59,191 nucleotides of DNA from Acidimicrobiia bacterium (GTDB taxonomy: Bacteria > Actinomycetota > Acidimicrobiia > Acidimicrobiales > Poriferisodalaceae): assembly GCA_022826045.1 (NCBI GenBank), contig JAJDVQ010000053.1, positions 1-59,191 on the forward strand, written 5' to 3'. Both the position numbers and the translations under genes were made by a program. Positions 26,841-36,953 of this stretch are shown here, in pieces. Position 1 is the first letter of the stretch, and the number at the start of each line of letters is the position of its first letter. Under the pieces are notes generated by a model that was given only the letters and a program-made list of their open reading frames with translations, was not told where the DNA came from and searched no databases.

Positions 26841-27722
26841 TCAACGGCGCTGGCAGCGGGGGCACCAGGTGCTGGAGCGCTGGTCGAGCACGCGGCGGCG
26901 CAGTTCGGTGCCGCAGCGCACGCACGGCTCGCCAGCGCGGCCGTAGCAGACGAAGTACTTCTGATTGTCGCCTGCACCTTCGAGGCTGTAGTAGTCGCGC
27001 AGCGTGCTGCCGCCCCGTTCGATGCTGGCGACCAATACATCTCGCAGCGCCGCCAGCAGCCGTTCGGCTCGCGGTTTTGAGATCGCCCGGGCCGACGGGT
27101 TGATGCGCGCCAGGAACAGCGCCTCGTCGGCGTAGATGTTGCCGATGCCCGCAACCAGCCGCTGGTTCAGCAACTGGGTCTTGATGCGCTGGCTGGACCG
27201 CCTGCTGGCACGCCAGAACGCGGCTGCGTCCAAGCCTTCCTCCAGCGGCTCGGGGCCCATGGCAGCAAGCGTGGGCAGTTCCCGGTAGTCGCCCCGGTCG
27301 CAGACGGCGATGCGGCCGAACCGCCGCACGTCGTGCAAGCAGAGCGTCTCGCCGTTGTCGAGGCGCCACCAGGCCCGCACGTAGGGATCGGCGAGCGTGA
27401 CCTCCGCAGCCTCCATGACCTCGGTCGCGGGTCCGTCCCGAGGCTGGACCGCGGGCATCGGGGGCACATCGGGGCCTGAGGCGGTCGCCGCGAAGCACAG
27501 CCGTCCCGTCATGCCGAGATGGATGACCAGTTCGCGCCCGCAGTCGAGCTCCGCGATGAGGTACTTGCCCCGCCGGCGCAGCGTCTCGATCTCGCTGCCG
27601 AGCGCATCCGCACCCGAAGCGAACTTGCGCGACGGGTGAGCCCACGCCTCGACGATGCACCGCCCCGTCAATGGCCGTTCGAGCTGCCGCCGGACGACTT
27701 CCACCTCGGGAAGCTCAGGCAT
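26841..27722 (-). CDS. mutM: Formamidopyrimidine-DNA glycosylase (MutM/Fpg) family
   Basis: 293 residues from ATG 27722, chosen because mature Fpg begins with PELPEVE (catalytic Pro1 after Met removal, Glu2). RRRGKYLIAEL supplies the conserved lysine; RIKTQLLNQRLVAGIGNIYADEALF is the H2TH region; the C-terminal zinc finger is CVRCG...CPRC. Removes oxidised purines from DNA. An upstream in-frame start at 27737 would add five residues and would block the N-terminal proline, so it is rejected. Confidence 0.92.
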   Translation of the reverse strand: MPELPEVEVVRRQLERPLTGRCIVEAWAHPSRKFASGADALGSEIETLRRRGKYLIAELDCGRELVIHLGMTGRLCFAATASGPDVPPMPAVQPRDGPATEVMEAAEVTLADPYVRAWWRLDNGETLCLHDVRRFGRIAVCDRGDYRELPTLAAMGPEPLEEGLDAAAFWRASRRSSQRIKTQLLNQRLVAGIGNIYADEALFLARINPSARAISKPRAERLLAALRDVLVASIERGGSTLRDYYSLEGAGDNQKYFVCYGRAGEPCVRCGTELRRRVLDQRSSTWCPRCQRR

Positions 27723-27781
27723 GACGTTGCGACACACAGCATCCCGGCGCGCCGACCGGATCGTGGGACCTCACGCCGGGC

Positions 27782-28585
27782 TCAGCGGAACTTCGGCGGG
27801 CGCTTCTCCAAGAACGCGGCCACGGCCTCGCGGTGATCGTCCGAAGCACGCGCGACGTTCAGCGCCTCGAGCTCACGACGCTGCACCGCACCCAGATCGG
27901 TGTCGGATCCGTTGGCGGACAGCAACCGCTTGGTGAGCTGCAGCATCGTGGGCGGGTTCTCGGCATAGCTGCTCGCGCGTGCGAGGGCCGCTTCGAGCAC
28001 GTCGCCGTCGGTGACGTCGTCGACGAGGCCCATCTCGCCCGCTTCGTCGCCCGTGACAATCCGGCCGGACAGCGCGAGGTCCGAGGCTGCGCCCCAGCCG
28101 CAGCGCTGGATGAGGATGTGCGACGACGCCAGCTCCGGCGTGACGCCCATCTTCACGAAGCGGCACGACAGCTTGGCCTCGCTGTGGGCAATGAGGAAGT
28201 CCATGGACAGGATCATGGTGAGTCCGACGCCGATCGAGGCGCCGTTGATGGCCGCCACCATGGGCTTGGAGCTGCGCACGAGCTCGACCCAGTCGTCGGC
28301 GGCGGAGTCATCGTGGGCCGCCGCTTCGCCCACGCTGCGGCCCGCTTCGTCGGCGGCGTCGATGCGGGCCGCGAAGACCTCGGCAATGTCGGCGCCTGCA
28401 CAGAAGCCGCGACCGGCACCAGTGATGACGAACGCCCCGACTGACGGGTCGTCGTTGCCGGCCCGTACCGCGTGCGTCAGCTCCGACTGCATGCGCGGCG
28501 TCCACGCGTTCAGCTTCTCCGGCCGGTTCAGCGTCAGCACCCGCACGTCGTCGCGGTCGGTCACGGTGATCTGCTCGTACTCCAT
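27782..28585 (-). CDS. Enoyl-CoA hydratase/isomerase family protein
   Basis: 267 residues. Crotonase fold: VLTLNRPEKLNAWTPRM, VITGAGRGFCAGADIAE (oxyanion region), KPMVAAINGASIGVGLTMILSMDFLIA and the CRFVKMGVTPELASS segment with a glutamate at a catalytic position. Substrate is not predictable. No partner gene overlaps it. Confidence 0.9.
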   Translation of the reverse strand: MEYEQITVTDRDDVRVLTLNRPEKLNAWTPRMQSELTHAVRAGNDDPSVGAFVITGAGRGFCAGADIAEVFAARIDAADEAGRSVGEAAAHDDSAADDWVELVRSSKPMVAAINGASIGVGLTMILSMDFLIAHSEAKLSCRFVKMGVTPELASSHILIQRCGWGAASDLALSGRIVTGDEAGEMGLVDDVTDGDVLEAALARASSYAENPPTMLQLTKRLLSANGSDTDLGAVQRRELEALNVARASDDHREAVAAFLEKRPPKFR

Positions 28586-28679
28586 CTCGATGCTCCCAAG
28601 TTCGCAGGGTCGGGCTACAGCATGGCCGCTGAGCGCGCAGCAGTGCTCACGCGGCGATCAGTGCTCGATGCGGGCTGGC

Positions 28680-29543
28680 TCACGCAGCGATGCCCGTCCT
28701 CCGCTGGTGCTCGACCTGGCCTTCGGGACAGTCGTCGCGATAGGGACACCAGCTGCACAGCGGACCGGTGGTCGGCTCGAACTCGCCGCTGCCAGCGGCT
28801 TGCGCGATTCGGTCCCAGGTGACGCGATGCTCGTCGACGGCAGCGTGCACGGCGTCGTGATCGAACGAGCGCGCTATCTCGACCGGCTCGCGGGTGTCAC
28901 ACCCGTTGCCTGTCTCGCCGAGGTACAGCAGCCGCACCTCGCTCACCTCGTCTCCGAGTGCGGCGGCTGCCGCCGCGTACAGCCACACCTGTGTCAGGCG
29001 GCTGTCCACGAATCGCTCTCGCGGCGGTCGACCCGTCTTGTAGTCGGTGATCCGCAGACCGTCGGGCGCCCGGTCCACGAGGTCCACGATGCCGCGGAAC
29101 GGCACACCGTCGAGCGTCGCCACCAGATCGCGCTCTCGGTCGACCACATCGACTCCGGCGGGATCGACCAGATCGAAGAACCCCTCGACGTCGCGCCAGG
29201 CGTTCCACCGGAAGGCGCGCTCGTCGTCGGCTGACAGCTCCAGCGCTGCGAAGTCGGCGTTGCCGGCCAGTGCGGGCCACTGGTCACGGCAGATGGCACG
29301 AGCCCGTTCGAGCGTGCGATGAGCCGGAGCCACCGCCAGCAGTTCCTCGAGGACGTGATGCACGAAGGTGCCGCGCAGTGCAGGCGCGCCCGGCGGATCG
29401 GGCCGCTTGTCGATGTAGCGGAACTTCCAGCGCCGTTTGCACTGCCGGAAGGTGGACGCGCCCGAGGGGCTCAGGCTTCGGGGCACCTCGACATCGCGGG
29501 CAATGCCGACAGCGACGCCGCCGGCGTGGGGATCCACATTCAC
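28680..29543 (-). CDS. RecB-like PD-(D/E)XK nuclease with iron-sulfur cysteines
   Basis: 287 residues. SPSGASTFRQCKRRWKFRYID at the start, GTFVHHVLEELL, the nuclease core GIVDLVD followed by LRITDYKTGRPP (Asp...Asp-Tyr-Lys), QVWLYAAAA, and a terminal CSWCPYRDDC cluster which with the early cysteine (QCKRR) gives the four cysteines of Cas4/AddB-type 4Fe-4S nucleases. Actinobacteria often carry this as a stand-alone gene; no CRISPR array lies nearby. Confidence 0.88.
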   Translation of the reverse strand: MNVDPHAGGVAVGIARDVEVPRSLSPSGASTFRQCKRRWKFRYIDKRPDPPGAPALRGTFVHHVLEELLAVAPAHRTLERARAICRDQWPALAGNADFAALELSADDERAFRWNAWRDVEGFFDLVDPAGVDVVDRERDLVATLDGVPFRGIVDLVDRAPDGLRITDYKTGRPPRERFVDSRLTQVWLYAAAAAALGDEVSEVRLLYLGETGNGCDTREPVEIARSFDHDAVHAAVDEHRVTWDRIAQAAGSGEFEPTTGPLCSWCPYRDDCPEGQVEHQRRTGIAA

Positions 29544-29579
29544 AGCGTGGCCGATCCGGTCATCGCGGGCGCGGATGGT

Positions 29580-29870
29580 TCAGGGCTGCCGACGCCAACG
29601 ACGCCACAGCCACCATGCAAGCGCAGCCGCTGCCAGCCATCCGACGGCAACGGCACCCCCGAACGCTGCGAGCAGCCGCCGGTCGACCGGTTCGGCCCGT
29701 CGCGGCAACAGGTGCGACGCTGGCGCGGGTGCCGGATCGGCATCGTGCTCGGCGTCGTCGCCCGGTGCTGCCGGCAGCGTCTCGGGTTCCGCGTCTGCGA
29801 GTGCGTCACCGGGGAGTGCCGCCGCCGCATCGATGCTGGGCCGAGGTCGTTTCGGATCGTAATTGGACAT
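29580..29870 (-). CDS. Small hypothetical protein with C-terminal membrane helix
   Basis: 96 residues from ATG 29870 (MSNYDPKRPRPSID), a start that avoids an unstructured Cys-containing extension. The N-terminal two thirds are acidic and Pro/Ala-rich; a single membrane helix (LLAAFGGAVAVGWLAAAALAW) near the end is followed by a basic RRWRRQP tail, so it is probably a tail-anchored or inward-facing protein. No known family recognised; reality as a gene is moderately supported by codon pattern. Confidence 0.5.
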   Translation of the reverse strand: MSNYDPKRPRPSIDAAAALPGDALADAEPETLPAAPGDDAEHDADPAPAPASHLLPRRAEPVDRRLLAAFGGAVAVGWLAAAALAWWLWRRWRRQP

Positions 29871-30144
29871 AGTCAAACCCTGCAGCGGCGAGCAATCCGA
29901 GCGTACCGCCGACCATTTCGAGCGAACGCCAACGGCTCCTGACATGCACGGCATCGCTCATCGCCGGACCGAGGCGGGTTAATGCGACCTAGTGCCAGAT
30001 ATCTCAGTCCGCCTGATGAGCGCACCTCATCCCCGCCGAACAGTGAAGATGTGCGCGCGTCCCGCCACCACGAGAGCGCTGAGGAGCCGCCTCCTAGATT
30101 CCGGGGGAAGCCCAACCGCCCGGGAACCGAACTACGTTGCGCCC

Positions 30145-31629
30145 ATGGTTGAGATGTCATCCACCGGCACATCGGTCAGCACACCAGACGGGAACCTGCC
30201 TGACGGCGTGGCCACCGCCGAGCTGTTCGCCTCGGGCGAAGCGTCGGCGGTCGAACTGCTGGCCGAGGCCATCTCCCGGGCAGACCGGGTAAACCCGGAG
30301 ATCAACGCCATCATCGGACGGCTCGACGACAGCGCCCGTCGTACAGCCGAACAGCTCGATGCCGCACGCAGCGCCGGCGAGACCGGCGGTTCGCTGGCAG
30401 GTGTCCCATTCCTCACCAAGGACCTGACCTGCACGACGCAGGGACAGCCCTATCACGCCGGCAACGCCGCACTCAAACAGGCGGGGCACGCGGCGTCGAG
30501 CACCGCTCACCTGGCCACGATGTTCGCTGAGCTGGGACTGGTGAACTTCGGCCGCACGAACACCCCCGAATTCGGCCTCACTATCACCACCGAGCCGCTG
30601 GCGTACGGGCCGGCAGCCAATCCCTGGAGCACCGGCCATTCGACCGGCGGGTCGAGCGGTGGCGCCGCAGCAGCAGTGGCCGCAGGCATCGTGCCCATCG
30701 CCCACGCCAACGACGGGGGCGGCTCGATCCGTGTGCCTGCCGCCAACTGCGGGCTGTTCGGGCTGAAGCCGAACCGGGGCCGGGTGTCGCTGGGTCCCGA
30801 TTCGGGAGACGGCTGGGCCGGCTTCAGCGTCGACAGCGTGGTCAGCCGCAGTGTGCGCGACAGTGCACGGGTGCTCGACGGCATCAGCCGACCCTGGCCC
30901 GGCGACCCCTACTGGGCGGCGCCGCCGTCGGGCACGTTCGAAGCTGCGGCCGGGCGCGAGCCGCAGGCACTGCGGGTCGGGCTGTGCCCACATTCGGATT
31001 GGGGTCCGGTGGACGCCGAATGCAGTCAGGCCGTGGAGGAGGTCGGCAGGCTGCTGGAGAGCCTTGGACACCACGTCAGCTACTCGGTGCCAGCCGAGCT
31101 GTTCCACCCGGAGTTCTTCGAGCACTTCCGCACAATCGTGTCCGTGCAGAACGTCGTCATGCTGGGCGGTCTCGAGGAGGCCTTGGGCCGGCACATGAGC
31201 CGTGCCGATATGGAAGGCGACACATGGGCGCTCATGAACATCGGGCGCGAGGTCAGCGGGGCGCAGTACGTCTCGGCGCTCGAGTGGTGCCATGCCTGGA
31301 CACGGCGGCTCGCCGCCTGGTGGGCTGACCACGACGTGCTGGTGTCGCCGATCATGGCCGAACCGCCGCCTCGCCTCGGCGAATTGCGGAACCCCGAAAC
31401 CGGCCGCGGCCGGCTGAGCGACCTGCTGCAGTTCACCCCGCAGTTCAACGTGACCGGCCAGCCGGCGATGTCGGTGCCCCTGCATTGGGCTGCCGGCGAT
31501 CTGCCCGTGGGCGTGCAGTTCGTGAGCGCGCATGCCGGCGAGGAGATGTTGCTCTCGCTGGCCGGCCAGCTCGAGCGGGCGGCACCGTGGGCGGGCCGCG
31601 TGCCGGGCCTGTGGGCCGGCAGCGGCTGA
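30145..31629 (+). CDS. Amidase (amidase-signature family), first of a tandem pair
   Basis: 494 residues from ATG 30145. The Ser-cisSer-Lys triad is visible: FLTKDLTC (Lys), GHSTGGSSGGAAAAVAAG (nucleophile region) and [20 protein letters not shown]. Substrate is unknown; relatives act on carboxylic amides or acylated amino compounds. The 3' neighbour is a paralogue 40 bp away, suggesting local duplication. Confidence 0.92.
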   Translation: MVEMSSTGTSVSTPDGNLPDGVATAELFASGEASAVELLAEAISRADRVNPEINAIIGRLDDSARRTAEQLDAARSAGETGGSLAGVPFLTKDLTCTTQGQPYHAGNAALKQAGHAASSTAHLATMFAELGLVNFGRTNTPEFGLTITTEPLAYGPAANPWSTGHSTGGSSGGAAAAVAAGIVPIAHANDGGGSIRVPAANCGLFGLKPNRGRVSLGPDSGDGWAGFSVDSVVSRSVRDSARVLDGISRPWPGDPYWAAPPSGTFEAAAGREPQALRVGLCPHSDWGPVDAECSQAVEEVGRLLESLGHHVSYSVPAELFHPEFFEHFRTIVSVQNVVMLGGLEEALGRHMSRADMEGDTWALMNIGREVSGAQYVSALEWCHAWTRRLAAWWADHDVLVSPIMAEPPPRLGELRNPETGRGRLSDLLQFTPQFNVTGQPAMSVPLHWAAGDLPVGVQFVSAHAGEEMLLSLAGQLERAAPWAGRVPGLWAGSG

Positions 31630-31669
31630 GGTCGGCTGCTGAGAAGTCGAGAGGCTGAAAAGCGGGGAC

Positions 31670-33319
31670 ATGTCTGCTGACCGCCGCTCCACCGATGCCA
31701 CGGCGCTGGCACAGGCATTTGCCACGGGCGAGGCAGATCCCGCCGAGGCGATGCAGGCTGCGCTCGAACGGATGGAGCGGCTGAATCCGGCTCTGAACGC
31801 GGTCATCCATCCTCGCCCGGAGCAGGCGCTGGCAGAGGCAGAGGCGTCGACGCAACGCTGGTCGCGGCGACGGGCCGACGGCGACGCGCTCGGCAAGATG
31901 CCGGACGACGGCGTGCTGTTCGACGGCGTGCCGATGGCGATCAAGGACCTCGGCTGCGAGCAGGCCGGCGAGTTTCACCACGCCGGTGCCCGATTCCTGG
32001 CCGAGCTGGGCTGGCGGGGCTCGCTCGACAGCCACCTCTACGGCTTGCTGAGCGGTGCCGGGTTGATCTCGGTGGGGCGCACGAACACGCCCGAGTTCGG
32101 CACCACCATCACCACCGAGCCGGATGCCTACGGCCCGACGGCCAACCCGTGGTCGCTCGACCGCTCCCCCGGCGGTTCCAGCGGCGGCTCGGCGGCGGCC
32201 GTCGCGGCGGGCATCGTGCCGGTCGCTCACGGCAACGACGGGGGCGGCTCGATCCGCGTTCCCGCGGCAGCGTGCGGCTTGGTGGGGCTGAAGCCGACCC
32301 GGGGCCGGGTCTCGACTGCGCCGCGCCTCGGCGAGCACCGCGGCGGCTTTGCGGTGGACGGCATGCTGACGCGGACGGTGCGAGATGCCGCACGCTGCCT
32401 CGACATCATCAGCCGCCCCGCACCGGGCGATCCCTACATCGCTCCCCCGCTGCGACCGGGCGAGTCATTCGCCGACGCGTTGGCAGCCCCGCCGCCGTCC
32501 GTGCGCATTGCCGTGTCGTGGGGGGCTCCGGGGCGCGCGAGCCAGCCGGTCCGGCGCGGCGTCGAGCAGGCGGCGACGCTGCTGAGCGAACTGGGTCACC
32601 GCATCGAACCCGACACGGCGCCTGACGGCTGGTACAGCGCAGACCTCACCGATCACACCGTTGCCGTACGCACGGTCGGCATGGCAGCCGAACTCACTGG
32701 GTGGGCGCAACGGCTGGGCCGCCCGATGACGGCCGACGATGTCGAGCCGGCCAACTGGTGGTCTGCCGAGCTGGGCAGGTCGCTGCCGGCCGCCGCCTAC
32801 GTCGGGGCGCTCGAAGAGCTCGCCCGCTGGCGCAGGCGCGTTATGGCGTTCTGGGACCCGGCTCGCGAGGTCCGGGCAGCCACATTTCCGGCCACGGCGG
32901 TTCCGGCAGCAGCGTCGGCCACCAGATTCCGGCGCGGTTTCGACCTGCTGATGACCCCGGTGCTCGCCGACGTGACGCCCACTCTCGGCTGCTTGTCTGA
33001 TCCGGTCGACGGCGCCCGGCGGGTCGCCGAGCTGGCGGCCTTCGTGAACCAGGCCAACGTCACTGGGCAGCCGGCCGTCTCGCTGCCGACGGCCCTCGAC
33101 GCCGACGGGCTGCCGCTGGGCGTGCAGATGCACGCCGCGCATGGAGACGAACTGCTCCTGCTCGCCGTGGCTCAGCAAATCGCCGACGCCGGCGGCTTCG
33201 TCTCGCTGCGCGACCTGCCCCGAGAAGCTGCGCTGCCGGATGCCGCCGCGGCCCGAGCGGCCCGTGAGCCCGTATCGAATGCGTACGGGGAACAAGAGCG
33301 GGAAGCGACCCTGCCGTGA
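31670..33319 (+). CDS. Amidase (amidase-signature family), second of a tandem pair
   Basis: 549 residues, longer than its upstream paralogue mainly through extra sequence at the C-terminal third and tail. Signature residues: AIKDLGC (Lys), [16 protein letters not shown], and [39 protein letters not shown] at the start parallels the upstream gene. The two are clearly related yet diverged, so they may have different substrates. Confidence 0.92.
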   Translation: MSADRRSTDATALAQAFATGEADPAEAMQAALERMERLNPALNAVIHPRPEQALAEAEASTQRWSRRRADGDALGKMPDDGVLFDGVPMAIKDLGCEQAGEFHHAGARFLAELGWRGSLDSHLYGLLSGAGLISVGRTNTPEFGTTITTEPDAYGPTANPWSLDRSPGGSSGGSAAAVAAGIVPVAHGNDGGGSIRVPAAACGLVGLKPTRGRVSTAPRLGEHRGGFAVDGMLTRTVRDAARCLDIISRPAPGDPYIAPPLRPGESFADALAAPPPSVRIAVSWGAPGRASQPVRRGVEQAATLLSELGHRIEPDTAPDGWYSADLTDHTVAVRTVGMAAELTGWAQRLGRPMTADDVEPANWWSAELGRSLPAAAYVGALEELARWRRRVMAFWDPAREVRAATFPATAVPAAASATRFRRGFDLLMTPVLADVTPTLGCLSDPVDGARRVAELAAFVNQANVTGQPAVSLPTALDADGLPLGVQMHAAHGDELLLLAVAQQIADAGGFVSLRDLPREAALPDAAAARAAREPVSNAYGEQEREATLP

Positions 33320-33329
33320 CGCCAGCGCC

Positions 33330-33839
33330 GTGAATCCGGCAGACCGGGCTCTGGAACGGGCGGTGGAGCTGCTCGGCGAGCTGGGTGTCAGCGTGCGCAG
33401 TGCCGTGGTCGTCACCGACATCGAGACTGCCCGAGCGCACCGGCGCATCATGATCGTGCGGATCGCCGCGTTCTCCCTCGGGGCCGGCTTGGCGATTGCG
33501 TGGGGCATCGGCTGGCTGCTGATCGTGGCGGCAGCAGTCGCGCATCAGCTGCTCTTCAACGTGCACCGCCTGCTGGCGGCCACCGACGCTGGTCTCGTGC
33601 TGGCCGACATCAGCTTCCGGCGCGCAGTCGTCGTCGCCCGCTGGAGTTCGGGCAGCGATGCCACGCTGGTGCTGCGCACCGACAGCCCCCGGGTGGAGGT
33701 GTCCGTCGAGCCGTCTCTTGACGCGAGCGGTGTGGGCGAGCCTTGGACGGGCCATGTGAACGGCACTGACCTCGACAGGTTCGAGGGCACGATTCGCGCC
33801 ACCGGCGGCGAACCCTTGCGCCGAACGGCGAGCGACTGA
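33330..33839 (+). CDS. Small membrane protein, unknown function
   Basis: 169 residues from GTG 33330, eleven bases after the amidase gene. An amphipathic N-terminus (ALERAVELLGELGVSVRSA) is followed by a hydrophobic stretch at about 40-75 (two helices: IAAFSLGAGLAIAWGIGWLL and the following AAAVAHQLL), then a soluble beta-rich C-terminus. No family recognised. Spacing suggests it is read from the amidase operon. Confidence 0.6.
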   Translation: MNPADRALERAVELLGELGVSVRSAVVVTDIETARAHRRIMIVRIAAFSLGAGLAIAWGIGWLLIVAAAVAHQLLFNVHRLLAATDAGLVLADISFRRAVVVARWSSGSDATLVLRTDSPRVEVSVEPSLDASGVGEPWTGHVNGTDLDRFEGTIRATGGEPLRRTASD

Positions 33840-33911
33840 GCCGCCGACGCGCAGCGACCACGCTCACCTGCCCCAGGGACGGACGCTGCACAACCGGTAC
33901 GGTGACTCGCC

Positions 33912-34763
33912 GTGAGACTGCTGCGCTACACCCTTGCCGGTGACGGTTCGGCTCACGTCGGCATGGCATCCGCCGACGGCGTGGCCCAGCTCGACGGCTT
34001 CGATGCAGGCGGCGAGCCGATCGCTTCCATCGGCCACGCGATCGCTGCGGCGATGGCTGATCCCGTGACACTCTCGGCGACACCTGTATCGACGGCCTGG
34101 GACGAGATCGCGTTTGCCGTGCCGGTCGATCCCGATGCCCGCATGCTGTGCGCAGGGGCCAACTACCACAAGAAATACCCGCTGGGCGGCAACGTGCAGG
34201 CCCCCGCGCAGCCCGTGTACTTCAACAAGCCGCCCGGCACGCTGGTGGCACACGAGGAGGATCTCGTTCGGCCGTCGGTGTCGGTCCAGTTCGACTACGA
34301 GGTGGAGCTCGCCGTGATGATCGGCAGAGCCGGGCGTCACATCGAGGTGGCCGACGCCCTGGATCACATCGGCGGCTACTCGGTGCTGAACGACGGCTCA
34401 GTGCGCGACTGGCAGCGCCACAGCGTGGCCGCCGGCAAGAACTTCTACCGCTCCGGTTCGATGGGCCCGTGGGTCACGACCGCCGACGAGATCGCCGACC
34501 CCGCAGAGTTGGAGGTGATCTGCCGGGTGAACGGCGCCGAACGCCAGCGGGCCGGCGCCAGCGAGATGATCTTCTCGGTTGCCGAGATCGTCTCGTACCT
34601 GTCGCAGGTGATGCCGCTCGAACCCGGCGATGTCATCGCCACGGGTTCGCCCGAGGGCACCGGCGGTTCGCACGACCCGCCGCGCTGGCTGGTTGCGGGC
34701 GACGAGATCGAATTCGAAGTTCCCGGCATCGGCGTCCTCCGCAACCGGGTGATCGACGAGTAG
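33912..34763 (+). CDS. Fumarylacetoacetate hydrolase family protein
   Basis: 283 residues from a GTG. Family markers: MLCAGANYHKK, PVYFNKPPGTLV, the metal-binding FDYEVELAVMIGR glutamates, GYSVLNDGSVRDWQ, GSMGPWVTTADEI, and GDVIATGSPEGTGGSHDPPRWL. Members cleave C-C bonds of diketo or oxo acids in aromatic or hydroxy acid catabolism; the exact substrate is open. Confidence 0.92.
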   Translation: MRLLRYTLAGDGSAHVGMASADGVAQLDGFDAGGEPIASIGHAIAAAMADPVTLSATPVSTAWDEIAFAVPVDPDARMLCAGANYHKKYPLGGNVQAPAQPVYFNKPPGTLVAHEEDLVRPSVSVQFDYEVELAVMIGRAGRHIEVADALDHIGGYSVLNDGSVRDWQRHSVAAGKNFYRSGSMGPWVTTADEIADPAELEVICRVNGAERQRAGASEMIFSVAEIVSYLSQVMPLEPGDVIATGSPEGTGGSHDPPRWLVAGDEIEFEVPGIGVLRNRVIDE

Positions 34764-34983
34764 CGGCACACGGCCCGTTCCGCCCCCGTGCCTTCGGGCC
34801 AGCGGCATCGCCCAAGCGCGATCAAGCTGAGAGCCGGCTGAGAGTCTCTGCGGGCGACACCCACGACCGACCGCCCATCGGTACCTTGGGCCGAAGGTTC
34901 CGGTCGTCGCTTGCGACGACCATTGGCGACCGCAGGCTGACAACGGCGCCGGCCCGAGGCCGGCCGCAGCGAGGACACGCCCG

Positions 34984-36501
34984 GTGCGAGGTTCACAGCG
35001 GCAATCGCGCCCCACCACGGCATGCCGCACCGCGGCACGCTCTGCCACTGGGCGTCGCAGTGTTGCGCGCCGTGGAGCTGCTGCGATCGCGTTCGCCCTC
35101 GTCATCAGTGTCGTGCCGCTCGCAGCCGGAGGCGCCCAGTCGCAGCCATCCGACGCAGAAATGTCGCGGCTATGCGCACGGGTGGCGCGCACCAGCGCCA
35201 CACAAACCGGCGCAACCAACGCAGAGTTGCGAGAGCGTCGACAGCAATTGGAGCAAGATCAGACGGCGCTCGAGGCGGAACTCGACGAGGAAAAGCGCGC
35301 CCGCGAGGAAGCACAGGCCGCCTTGCTCGCCAAAGTCGGCCAAGTCGACCTCGCCACCGCCGACGTCAACGAGGTGCTGGAAACCTCCGATCAGCTCAAG
35401 GTGCTCGTCAACGAACAACGGGCCGATCTCGACCAGGCCGAACTCGAACTCGCCGCAGCCGAAGCCTCCGTCGAAGCCGGAATCCAGCGTGTCCTGGCGC
35501 TCGATGCTCAGCACGCCGAACTGGGCGAACGAGTAGTGGAACTCATCGTGCAGACCTACGTCGGTCACGACGCCTCGGTGGAGGGTTCCTATGGTCTGGT
35601 GCGCACCGGGGACATCTACGACGCCGCCCGCATCCGAGTGCTGATTGGCGCCGCGCTGGGCGACCTCACCGTGACCGGCGATCAGCTGCGAGCCCTTGGG
35701 GTGGACGCCGAGCTAGCAGTGCGCGAATTCCAGCGAGCCGAAGAGCTGCGCGACATCCGCCGTGAGGAATCTGCGCTGGCTCTTGAAGACCTCCTCGACG
35801 CCGTGGAACAGGAAGCGGTCGTACTCGAAGAACTGGAGAACCGACTCGACAAACTGCTGTTCGAGCAAGCTTGGCTGGAGGATTTGGATGCCGACGCTGC
35901 AGCGGATGTCGCCGAGACCACCAGCCAGATCGCCGGTGCCATCAGCCAGCAGCAACGAATCACCACCGAGCTCAAGCGCCGAAGCGATGAAGAACGATGC
36001 CGCAAATGGCAGGCAGAACAAGAAGCCAGACGGCGGCGGGAAGGCACCGCAGGACAGCCGGTCAGCAACGACTTCGACCGCAGCGAACTCACCTGGGTCG
36101 GCGGATTCGTGGAGAACGGAATCCGGGTAGGCAGCATCCAGGTGCACGAGTCCATTGCCAACAACGTGAACGACCTGCTGGCACATGCCGCCCGTGAGGG
36201 GATCGGGCTGTACGGCGGCGGCTACCGGAGTGCTGCTTCGCAGATCGCTCTCCGACGGGCGAACTGCGGGACAAGCGAGTGGGCGATCTGGCAGCGGCCC
36301 TCCTACCAGTGCCGTCCGCCGACGGCTCGACCCGGGCGTTCAATGCACGAGCGCGGTCTCGCTGTCGACTTCGTCCACAACGGCCGGTCGGTCAACAGCC
36401 GCAGTTCGACAGCGTTCAGATGGCTGAATGCCAACGCAGCCGCCTACGGCTTGTTCAACCTGCCGAGCGAGCCCTGGCACTGGTCCACCAACGGCAACTG
36501 A
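34984..36501 (+). CDS. Secreted coiled-coil protein with VanY-type (M15) peptidase domain
   Basis: 505 residues from a GTG. A basic N-terminus and a hydrophobic segment (AAAIAFALVISVVPLAAGGAQ) form a signal peptide. About residues 75-150 and 235-340 are coiled coil rich in Glu/Gln/Arg (RERRQQLEQDQTALEAELDE). The C-terminal domain shows LYGGGYRSAASQIALR, the zinc motif HERGLAVDF and SEPWHWS of D-Ala-D-Ala carboxypeptidases. Likely trims or remodels peptidoglycan outside the cell. Confidence 0.88.
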   Translation: MRGSQRQSRPTTACRTAARSATGRRSVARRGAAAIAFALVISVVPLAAGGAQSQPSDAEMSRLCARVARTSATQTGATNAELRERRQQLEQDQTALEAELDEEKRAREEAQAALLAKVGQVDLATADVNEVLETSDQLKVLVNEQRADLDQAELELAAAEASVEAGIQRVLALDAQHAELGERVVELIVQTYVGHDASVEGSYGLVRTGDIYDAARIRVLIGAALGDLTVTGDQLRALGVDAELAVREFQRAEELRDIRREESALALEDLLDAVEQEAVVLEELENRLDKLLFEQAWLEDLDADAAADVAETTSQIAGAISQQQRITTELKRRSDEERCRKWQAEQEARRRREGTAGQPVSNDFDRSELTWVGGFVENGIRVGSIQVHESIANNVNDLLAHAAREGIGLYGGGYRSAASQIALRRANCGTSEWAIWQRPSYQCRPPTARPGRSMHERGLAVDFVHNGRSVNSRSSTAFRWLNANAAAYGLFNLPSEPWHWSTNGN

Positions 36502-36673
36502 TCTGCCGATCCTGGCGCTGGGACGTCAGAAATCGCTGACATCAGTATGGGCGTCGCCATGGTTGCTGCTTTGCCTCGCCGCCGCGCCTCTACGGCGTGC
36601 CGACCACCTCGCAGCCAAAGACGACCTCCGTGCGTGCGTTACCCCTGCAGCCTCTGGACAGGGGTTGGGCCGG

Positions 36674-36940
36674 CTACTTCGTGCCGACCAGCAGGGTCGC
36701 GCCGACTGGGCCCGCCATCTCGCTGTGCAGCGTGCCGGCGGCAACCTCGCACCAGTCGCCCACTCCCATGACCCGGGTCTCGTCCTCCAGCCCAAGCCGG
36801 AACTCGCCCCTGGTCACCATTGCCATGGCGGAGAACTCGTGGCTGTGAAGCTCGCCATTGGCGTCAGGCTCGAACTCGGCGTTGCGCGGTTCGCCATAGC
36901 CCTGCGCTGCCAGCTCGGAACGGAACTCGTCTTCGGTCAT
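36674..36940 (-). CDS. Small cupin-domain protein
   Basis: 88 residues from ATG 36940; a longer frame to 37126 is out of phase with the neighbour and is rejected. Cupin motif 1 appears as ELHSHEFSAMAMVTRGEF and motif 2 as GDWCEVAAGTLHSE, giving a metal-binding His/Glu/His set. Stand-alone small cupins are sensors or simple enzymes; no specific role assigned. Confidence 0.78.
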   Translation of the reverse strand: MTEDEFRSELAAQGYGEPRNAEFEPDANGELHSHEFSAMAMVTRGEFRLGLEDETRVMGVGDWCEVAAGTLHSEMAGPVGATLLVGTK

Positions 36941-36953
36941 GAAGAAACAGTAG

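Noticed and set aside
28680..29543. Cas4 of a CRISPR system
   Set aside because: No array of direct repeats and no other cas gene was seen; the protein fits a stand-alone RecB-like nuclease.
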